Shown piece by piece: positions 8,171 through 16,000 of a DNA stretch of 64,000 bases. The stretch's first letter is position 1. Every line of letters starts with the position of its first letter. The stretch lies in the NCBI GenBank assembly GCA_964609385.1, contig CAZSSM010000029.1, forward strand, positions 1-64,000, given 5' to 3'. Source of the DNA: CAZSSM01 sp964609385 (lineage in GTDB: Bacteria; Planctomycetota; Planctomycetia; Isosphaerales; Isosphaeraceae). The notes beneath the pieces are model-generated. The model ran no database searches. It was not told the origin of the DNA and saw only the letters and a program-made list of their open reading frames with translations. The position numbers were made by a program, and so were the translations under genes.

Positions 8171-10348
8171 ATGAACCGCTTGCGTTTCGTCCTCAGCGTC
8201 GTCACCGCCACGTTCCTCTTTGGAATCGCGCCGGCCCATGCCGGAGGGTTGTTCCATCTCTTCCCCTCCGGCCTGTGCTCACCGGCTCCCGCGGTCCAAT
8301 ATCAAGTTCAGCGCCAGACGATTCTCCAGACCGTCCCTCAGACGGTGATGAGGCCGGTGACGGTCGCCAATGTCCGCAACGTGACCCAGACCGTCATGCA
8401 GCCGCAGACGATCACCACGACCCGGACGATCCACGAGACTCGCTACCGCCAGGTCCCCTACACCGTGCAACGGCCGGTGACCCGGACCCAACTGGTTCCG
8501 CAGACCTACACCGTGCAGCGCCCGGTGACGCGGACCCTCTACCGTGACGTGCCCTACACCGTGCAACGTCCGATCCAAGAGACCCGCTTGGTCAATCAGC
8601 CGTACACGGTCAACCGGCCTGTCGTCGAGACCCGTTATCGGACCGAGCCCTATACCGTCCAGCGGCCAATCACCCAGACGGCCTTCCGGACCGTTCCGGT
8701 GACAGTCAACCGACCGGTCCAGAAGACGGTCATGCGGCCGGTCTCCGAGGTTGTCAAGGTTCCGGTCACCCGGACCGTGCTCAAGCCGCAGACTCAGACG
8801 GTCATGCGGTCTGTCCCGGTCACACAGTATCGGACCGTGCATCAATCGGTTCAGGTCCCCGTCCAGCAGACCGTCATGCAGGCCCAGACCTACACCAAGA
8901 TGGTCACCGTCAATGCGACGGCCTATCGCCAAGAGGCGTACACGGTCAACCGGCCGGTCACTCAGACCTCACTCCGGACCGAGACCTTCACGGTCAACGT
9001 TCCGGTGACCGAAACGGTCATGCAGACCCGTTCGCGGGTGGTCCACCAGCCGGTTTGCGAGACCCAATTGAAGACGGTTCGCTCGGTCGTCTGCGAGCCG
9101 GTCCAACAGACGCGATACCGGACCGTCACCCAGACCGTCTGTCAGACCGTTAGCGAGACCGCCTACCGGACCGTTTGTCAGACCATTTGCGAGCCGCAGA
9201 CCCGCGTCCGCCAGTGCGTCCGGACTGTCGGGACCCAGACCAAGCAGCAGTTCTGCATGCCGGGCAAGAGCCTCTGCCTGTTCGGTTGCACGATCACCTG
9301 CCCCGACCGGATCGTCACGAGGACCTGTTATCAGCCGACCCAGGTCGTCGAGAACATCAGTGAGACCATCATGGTTCCGCGGACCGTGGTTCGCCAAGTG
9401 CCCTACACCGTCCAGCGAGTCATCCCGCAGACGATCACGCGTCAGGTCCCCTACACCACGACCGTCATGGTCCCCCGCGAGGTCGTCCGCCAGGTGCCGG
9501 TCCCTGTCACGCGGATGGTTGCCAGGACGATCCAGGAACAGGTCCCGGTTCCTGTGACCCGGATGGTTCCGCAGCAACGGACTCGACAGGTTCCCTTCAC
9601 CACCACCCGGACGGTCTGCGAGACTCGCTACCGCCAGGTTCCCTACACGGTCACCAAGCAGGTTCCGCAGACGGCTGTCCGTCAGGTTCCGGTGCCGGTC
9701 ACCCGGATGGTGACCAAGACGGTTCCCCGTCAGGTGCCGGTGACGGTCACCAAGCTGGTCCCGCAGACGATCACCAAGCAGGTGCCCGTGCCGGTGACCA
9801 CCTTCGTCTCGCAGACTCGGGTCCGACAGGTCCCGCAGACGATCACCGAGATGATCCCGCAGACGATCACCAAGCAGGTGCCCTACACCGTCACTCGGAT
9901 GATTTGCGAGACCCGACATCGCCAAGTGCCCTACACGGTCACTCGAAACGTCTGCGAGACCCAATTCCGCCAGGTGCCCGTCACCTCGGTCCGGATGGTC
10001 TGCGAGACCCAGACGCGTAAGGTACCCTACAACGTCACCGAGATGGTCCCGCAGACCTGTGTCCGGAACGTCCCGGTCTGCACCACCGAGTACGTCAACG
10101 AGACCCGGTTCCGCTGCGAGCCCTATACGGTCGCTCGCCAGATCCCCGAGACCCGAACCGTCTGCCGACCGGTGACGGTCACGCGACAGGTCGTCGACCA
10201 CAAGACGGTCTGCGTGTCCGAAACCACCTACCGCCAGGTCCCCGTCGAGGTCTGCGTCAAGGTCCCGGTGGTCTGCGATCCGGTCGTCGTGGCCGACCCG
10301 ATCGCCAGCAGCCAATCGTTCCCGGTCGTCAGCCCGCAATCGCACTGA
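8171..10348 (+). CDS. Exported YTV-repeat protein
   Basis: 725 residues beginning with a clear signal peptide (MNRLRFVLSVVTATFLFG, cleavage likely after APAHA). The rest is built from dozens of short degenerate units with the cores VPYTVQRPVT, RQVPVPVTRMV and YRQVPYTV, alternating short Thr/Val/Gln/Arg-rich strands. This matches the YTV repeat (Pfam YTV) first noted in Rhodopirellula and otherwise restricted to planctomycetes. A central Cys-rich break near residues 355-385 (QFCMPGKSLCLFGCTITC) and repeated VCET/ICET units give pairs of cysteines. Composition is strongly basic. The function is not established; a repetitive cell-surface or periplasmic structural protein fits. Repetitive DNA makes every frame look open, so opposite-strand frames here are artefacts. 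A strong terminator follows. Confidence 0.9.
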   Translation: MNRLRFVLSVVTATFLFGIAPAHAGGLFHLFPSGLCSPAPAVQYQVQRQTILQTVPQTVMRPVTVANVRNVTQTVMQPQTITTTRTIHETRYRQVPYTVQRPVTRTQLVPQTYTVQRPVTRTLYRDVPYTVQRPIQETRLVNQPYTVNRPVVETRYRTEPYTVQRPITQTAFRTVPVTVNRPVQKTVMRPVSEVVKVPVTRTVLKPQTQTVMRSVPVTQYRTVHQSVQVPVQQTVMQAQTYTKMVTVNATAYRQEAYTVNRPVTQTSLRTETFTVNVPVTETVMQTRSRVVHQPVCETQLKTVRSVVCEPVQQTRYRTVTQTVCQTVSETAYRTVCQTICEPQTRVRQCVRTVGTQTKQQFCMPGKSLCLFGCTITCPDRIVTRTCYQPTQVVENISETIMVPRTVVRQVPYTVQRVIPQTITRQVPYTTTVMVPREVVRQVPVPVTRMVARTIQEQVPVPVTRMVPQQRTRQVPFTTTRTVCETRYRQVPYTVTKQVPQTAVRQVPVPVTRMVTKTVPRQVPVTVTKLVPQTITKQVPVPVTTFVSQTRVRQVPQTITEMIPQTITKQVPYTVTRMICETRHRQVPYTVTRNVCETQFRQVPVTSVRMVCETQTRKVPYNVTEMVPQTCVRNVPVCTTEYVNETRFRCEPYTVARQIPETRTVCRPVTVTRQVVDHKTVCVSETTYRQVPVEVCVKVPVVCDPVVVADPIASSQSFPVVSPQSH

Positions 10349-10424
10349 TCCCGAGCGCTTGACGTCGATCCTCTCGGAACCGGGGAGGATCGGCGCCACG
10401 CCCAAAGCCCGACGTCAACTGTGG

Positions 10425-10466
10425 AGCCCTGGCCGGTTTTCCGGTCGGGGCTTCCTTCGTTTTTTT
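10425..10466 (+). terminator. Intrinsic terminator after the YTV gene
   Basis: A 12-bp stem, 10425-10436 against 10441-10452, includes two G-U pairs and closes on a TTTT loop. It is followed by a run of seven T at 10460-10466. It lies about 75 nt after the YTV stop and before the DUF819 gene. Confidence 0.85.
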
Positions 10467-10547
10467 GAGGCGACTCGAGCAACTCGATGGCGCATCATGG
10501 GGGCTTCGACGATCAACCCGCCCGAGCGTTGAGACAGGAAACCGATC

Positions 10548-11870
10548 ATGAATGCCGAGCCGGCACCGCTTCCCCCACATATCCTGATCGATCAGCCGAT
10601 GGCGGTGTTGGCCGTGCTCATGGGGCTGCTGGCCTTGCTCTTCGCAGTCCGAAGCCAGCCTTGGGGCGATCGGCTCTTCAAGATCGTGCCACTGTTGATC
10701 TTCGCCTACTTCGTGCCGGCGGCCTTGACCAATATCCCGTTTCCGGTCGGCGATACGCGCGGGGTGTACATCCTGCCGCGCGACTCAGAGATCTACGACT
10801 TTGCCAAGACCTGGCTGCTCCCGGCCAGCCTCATCCTATTGACGATGTCGGTTGATATCCCGGCGATTCTCCGGCTCGGACCGACGGTCCTGATCCTGTT
10901 CCTGACCGCGACGGCGACGATTGTCTTGGGTGGCCCGTTAGCGCTGTTGATCTACAACTTCGGTCTCGGCCCACTCTTGCAGATGCTGGAGGCGCCGTTG
11001 GCATCGTTAACGGGTTGGAGCTTCCAGTTCGCCATGCCCGAGGACGGCTGGCGTGGACTGGCCGCGCTGAGTGGGAGCTGGATCGGCGGAGGGGCCAACT
11101 TCTTGGCGATCGGTGCCAGCGCAGAGGCTTCGGGATCGCTGATCGGTCTCATGGTCGTCATCGACGTGGCGATCGCCAACATTTGGATGGCCGCCCTGCT
11201 CTTCTTCGCGGGCCGCGAACGCGCTTTGGACGAGGGGATCGGCGCCGACCGTTCACGGATCGATGAGGTCCGTCGGCGGGTCGAGGGGTTCCAGAAGGAT
11301 GTTGCGCGACCGACCTCATTGCCGGACCTGCTCACGATCCTCGTCTTGGCGGTTGGGGGAACGGTCGTGGCGACCCGATTAGGCACCGAATTGGAGGCGT
11401 GGTTACCCGGCTTGGCGAGCATCCTGAACGCCTTTACCTGGACGGTGGTTCTCGTGACCACCCTCGGCCTGGCCATCTCGTTCACGCCGCTTCGCAAGCT
11501 TGACGGGGCCGGCGCGGGTGCGATCGGGTCGGTCTTCCTGTATCTGTTAGTCACGACGATCGGGGCACATGCGGAGTTCGATCGGGTCCTGGAGGCGCCT
11601 AGCCTCTCGATCGTTGCGGCGATCTGGATGGCCTTCCACGCCGGAACGCTCTTGTTGGTCCGTCGTTGGCTCAAAGCGCCGATCTTCTTCCTGGCGGTCG
11701 GTTCGAAGGCGAACGTTGGCGGGGCGGCCTCGGCGCCGATCCTCGCCGCGGCATTCCATCCCGCGTTGGCTCCGGTCGGGGTCCTGCTGGCCGTGGCCGG
11801 GTACGTTCTGGGAACCTACGCCGGCTTGGTCTGCCGGACCCTGCTCGAACTGGTCGCGAAACTCGGTTGA
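10548..11870 (+). CDS. DUF819-family integral membrane protein
   Basis: 440 residues, almost entirely hydrophobic segments, probably ten to twelve membrane helices. Diagnostic stretches are FAYFVPAALTNIPFP near the N-terminus, the motif LSGSWIGGGANFLAIG near residue 180, and SKANVGGAASAPILAAAFH near the C-terminus. These match the DUF819 (YjcL-like) family, which has the look of a transporter but no proven substrate. The Gly-rich motifs in the two halves suggest an inverted duplication, as in many secondary carriers. The ATG at 10548 follows an AGGAAA site. It stands between the YTV terminator and the convergent operon ending at 11882. Confidence 0.85.
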   Translation: MNAEPAPLPPHILIDQPMAVLAVLMGLLALLFAVRSQPWGDRLFKIVPLLIFAYFVPAALTNIPFPVGDTRGVYILPRDSEIYDFAKTWLLPASLILLTMSVDIPAILRLGPTVLILFLTATATIVLGGPLALLIYNFGLGPLLQMLEAPLASLTGWSFQFAMPEDGWRGLAALSGSWIGGGANFLAIGASAEASGSLIGLMVVIDVAIANIWMAALLFFAGRERALDEGIGADRSRIDEVRRRVEGFQKDVARPTSLPDLLTILVLAVGGTVVATRLGTELEAWLPGLASILNAFTWTVVLVTTLGLAISFTPLRKLDGAGAGAIGSVFLYLLVTTIGAHAEFDRVLEAPSLSIVAAIWMAFHAGTLLLVRRWLKAPIFFLAVGSKANVGGAASAPILAAAFHPALAPVGVLLAVAGYVLGTYAGLVCRTLLELVAKLG

Positions 11871-11881
11871 GCGAGTGTCGA

Positions 11882-13012
11882 TCAAGGACGGGACGTCAAG
11901 AGTCCGTCGGAGCGGATCGACCACGTCTCGATCGAGCTATCGTCGGTGGTCCGGGGCACGGAGATGACGTACGTGTCGTCGTCGATGGTGATCTCGACAG
12001 GGCCGAGCCCCTCGACCTCAGGGAGGGTCAAATCGAGTTCCTCGAGCGAGCCGGCCCAGCGTTCATTGGCTTGCCGGAAGCGGCGCTGGGCCTCGTAGAC
12101 GTTGCGGAGGACCATCTTGGCGGCCCAGGCAGGATCTCGGACGAAGTCGACGGTCCCTGGCGGAACCTTCGAGAACTGGACATAGCCCCAAGTTTCGGGA
12201 CGATGCATGTCGATGACGCCTTGTGGGGACCAGACCCAGTTATCCTCGCGGACGTTGGGAACCTTGGTATAGTCCCCATTGACGACCAAGTGTCGCCATT
12301 CGACCCTCGAGAAGTTGATCCGCCAGGTGTCCCCGTCACGAGGCGGGCACGGCTGTTCGGTGAACTCGGCCAGGACATCCCAGGGCATGGCGATCTCGAC
12401 GGTCCAGCGGTCGTCGAGATCGCTGGGATCGTTGAGGGTCCCTTGAATATCGATGGCCGTCTTGAGCCCCGGGATCTCCCAATTGTTAAGCGCAGGGCCG
12501 CCGTCACGATAGGGTTTGACGAGCCGGAGATCCCAGCTGGTGTTCAGAGCATTGATCTCAAACTCATAATACTGATGTCGGTCGCCATCGGGGTCGATGA
12601 AGACCTCGAAGTCGTTGTCTCGAAAAATGACCGAATCGTGCTCAGTAAGTGTTGCCCAGATATGCGGCTCGATGAGTTCGGCGGCGAAGTAGAGATGTCG
12701 GTCATCCCAGGTCATCTTGGCGCGGGTCTGGAAGCGGGGTAAAGGCTTGAGGTCGCCTTCGATGTCGACGAACGTGTCGGTCCAGGCCGCTTCGGCCCAG
12801 GCCGAGTCATCGAGCTTACCATCGACGACGATCGGCTCTCTGGCGGGGTGGGCGACATAGCCCTTGGGATGCTCCGGCAGAGGAGTTTGAGCTTGAACGG
12901 GGAGTGTGGCGATCGTCAACGAGACGACGAGGCAGACCCAGATCGAATCGGTCGTTGATCGGGTTCGAGGTCGGCATCGATGGAGTTGGAGTTTGTCGAC
13001 GCAGTTCATCAT
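11882..13012 (-). CDS. Secreted CBM9-like carbohydrate-binding protein
   Basis: 376 residues. A long positively charged N-region is followed by a signal core (WVCLVVSLTIATLPVQA), so the protein is exported. The mature part opens with IVVDGKLDDSAWAEAAWTD and continues with TWDDRHLYFAAELIEPH and DNDFEVFIDPDGDRHQYYEF, the hallmarks of the CBM9-like (DOMON-related) fold found in sugar-binding proteins and xylanases. No catalytic domain is present; the C-terminal 80 residues are unassigned. The start is at 13012 or the adjacent ATG at 13009, and the first ATG overlaps the stop of the upstream helicase gene by 4 nt. That overlap makes it the third gene of an operon led by a sulfatase, consistent with polysaccharide use. 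Confidence 0.85.
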   Translation of the reverse strand: MMNCVDKLQLHRCRPRTRSTTDSIWVCLVVSLTIATLPVQAQTPLPEHPKGYVAHPAREPIVVDGKLDDSAWAEAAWTDTFVDIEGDLKPLPRFQTRAKMTWDDRHLYFAAELIEPHIWATLTEHDSVIFRDNDFEVFIDPDGDRHQYYEFEINALNTSWDLRLVKPYRDGGPALNNWEIPGLKTAIDIQGTLNDPSDLDDRWTVEIAMPWDVLAEFTEQPCPPRDGDTWRINFSRVEWRHLVVNGDYTKVPNVREDNWVWSPQGVIDMHRPETWGYVQFSKVPPGTVDFVRDPAWAAKMVLRNVYEAQRRFRQANERWAGSLEELDLTLPEVEGLGPVEITIDDDTYVISVPRTTDDSSIETWSIRSDGLLTSRP

Positions 13013-16000
13013 GTGGTCTCTCCAAGCGTCGGGTTCGGGGATTCGGTTGAGGGTGTGGTCGAAGCCGAAGGGGGCGACTGGCGATCGTCGTTCGCGGATT
13101 CGGCCTCGGGTTCGGCCAGAACCAGGTGCGGCCCCCGTCGCTGGAGCCGTCCGCGTGACAGTAAGTCGTCGATCCGGTCGGCGACGACTTTGCGGATCGC
13201 ATCGTTGACGCGTCCGAACCCGAGGGTCTTGGCCACTGCCGAGGCGACCTGATCGGGCTCAATCCCGAAGGACCGTTCGACCAAAGCGAGTACGGCATGC
13301 TCTTGTTCTTCGGGGGCGACCAGCTCCCAGCGCCTCGAGTAGGCTGGCAACTCCGAGCGGTCACGGAGCACGAGGGGTTGCCGGCCGGGCATCCAGAGGA
13401 ACTCGCCGCGACGGATCACCAGATCACGCCGGACGGCCTCGTCGATCGCCTCCTGTAGGACCCCTTGGACCTTCGCACTGGTCCGTTTGTAGCCCAGGGC
13501 CTCGGTGAGGCGTCGGAGGACCTCACGGACGTGGACCGGGGATTCGATCTCGACGACCTGGCGGATCCAGCCGGTCCGCTTGCGGAGCGTGATCCGATCG
13601 ATCGGCTTGCCGTCGAGTCGGGTCTGAGGCCGCGCGACCGGGTATCGAATGACCGACTCTCCGACGTCGACATTTGCGTGGGTCGTCAAGCCCTGGCGGG
13701 TCGGTCGGTTCTCCGATCGAGATGCGGTCCGGACCTCGGGAACGGGTTCGGTCCGAACGTCGCTTGTTTCTCCGGGCGACTCGGTCTCGGACGGCTCGTT
13801 GGGTTCGACCGGGAGCGACTCCTCGATCGCCTGGGCGAGGGCGTTGAGGATCCGTTCGCGTTGAGCGATCGGGTCACGGAACCAGGCGAAACCCCGAACG
13901 CGGATCCAATGCCAACCGAGGCGCCGGAGAACCTCGGGCCGGAGCCGGTCACGGTCGCGGACGGTTCGTGCGGCGGCGTAGCTGGGACCATCGGACTCGA
14001 TGGCCAGCCTGTAGCGACCGGGCTGTTCGGGATCCTCGACGGCCAGGTCGATCCGCTGACCTGAACCTCCGACGCCAGCATCGATCCGAAGCCCGGCTTC
14101 CTCCAAGGTCTGGGCGATCTCAAGGATCATCGGTGGGATCTGAATTGTGGAGCGGCCGTTCGCATGGACGTCGAGGGCTTGTTCGCGTTCATGACTTTCT
14201 TCGCCAGGGGCGTTACGGTCTGCTCGGATACCGTATTCTTGACTCTGCTGGAGGCCGGCCTCGGTTTGCTCGAGGAATCGGATGAGGGCGGCGACCCCTC
14301 GAGAGCTGGTCCGACCCCGGTCGATCTCGGAGGCGCGGAGGTTGGTGAAGACCTCACAGCGCTGCCGGGCGCGGGTGAAGAGGACGTTGAGCCGACGCTC
14401 ACCGCCGGGAAGGTTGACCGGTCCGAAGTTCAAGGCGATCCGCCCTTGCTCGTCGCGGCCATATCCGAGGCTCACAAAGATCACATCGCGCTCGTCGCCT
14501 TGAACGTTCTCAAGGTTCTTGATGAAAAACGGCTCGAGACCTTCGTCCTGAAAGAAAGGTTCACGACGAGGGTCGGCGCGTCGGAGTTCTTCCAGGGCGT
14601 CCTCGATGGCCTGGCGTTGGGCGGTGCTGAAGGCGGCCACACCGAGGGTCCAGCGATCCGAGGGCGTTCGCGCTTCTTGCTGGCCGGCGAACCGCATCAC
14701 CGCCTCGGCGACCAAGTGTGCCTCCTCGGGATTGGTCCGCGATCCCCCGCGCTGATAGACCGTCTCGGGATGATGGCGGAGGATCAGGCCAAGCCGCTCG
14801 CGTGAGGCGTCGGGGCTCGGGAAGACGACCAGCCGATCGTCATAGAAGACCTGGTTGGAGACCTGGATCAGGGACTCGTGTCGGCTCCGGTAATGCCAGC
14901 GGAGCATCCGCTCTGAAGCTCCTTGACTCTGGAAGAGGCTGAGGATGCTCTCGACGTCGCTGGAGGCCGGGACGCCCTGCGCATCGTCGGGCTCGTCGGA
15001 CAGGTCGTGGTCGATCCGCTGGAAGAAGTCGCTGGGCGGGAGCTGTTTGCTGTCGCCAACAACAATGGCCTGGTCGCCTCGGAGCAGGGCGCCGAAGGCG
15101 TCGACGGGCCGGACCTGGCTGGCCTCGTCGAAAACGACCAGGTCGAAGCGGACACCGTCTGGGGGGAGATATTGGGCGACGGACAACGGGCTCATCATCC
15201 AGACCGGCTTGATCGCCTGAATGGCATGACCGGTCCGCGCAACCAGCTTCCGGATCGGCCAGTGTCGGGACTTCTTCTCGAATTCGCGACGAAGCTCACC
15301 GAGTTGGCCCAGTCCTCCACCGCGCGGCATCCGCTGCCAGTGCCGTTGCGCGAGCCGGGAACGGTTGTGCGTGATGACGCGTCGGTCCAGTTCGTTGAAC
15401 TGCTCGACGATCGGATCGAGGCCCAGGTCGGCCAGACCGGCCCGTTCCTGATTGGCTTCGCGGACGATGAACTCGTGCCAGGCTTGATCGAGCACGTCGA
15501 GGAGATGCTCGGCCGCTTCGGGCCACGACTCGGCGAGCTGGACCAGCGGCTCGAGCCCCTCGACACGCGCTTCCTCGGCCAGTCGAACGTAGCCGACCCA
15601 GTCTTGGAACGCGTCGAGGCTCTCCTCGCAGCGGTCGAGCCGGTCGAGCTGGTCGTCGAACGGGACCGATGCGAAGGGGCGATCGCCGAATGCGACAGCC
15701 ATGTCGTCCCAGCGGAGCAACGTCTCCAGGTCGGACCAGGCCTTGGTATGCGCCAGTTGAGCGGCCTTGAGGTCGTCGATTCGGGTCGTCAGCTCTTCGA
15801 GGGGCAGAACCCGATCGATCCGCCCGATCAAGGCGGGATCGATACGCCCTTCGCGAAAGTCTTTGTGGAGAGCGGCCAACTCGTCGCGCTGAGCGGCCAT
15901 GCGCTCCCAGTCCGAGCGGACGCCACGCCAAGGGGGTGCGGCCTTCCAGAGGCGATCGGCCAGTTCCTGTTCGCCTTGGATGACCTCGTCGAGACGCTGA

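Noticed and set aside
8969..10405. Long minus-strand frame opposite the YTV gene
   Set aside because: The 478-codon frame is Asp/His/Leu/Gly-rich and periodic, mirroring the repeats of the plus-strand gene. It has no family features and exists because the repeat DNA lacks stops.
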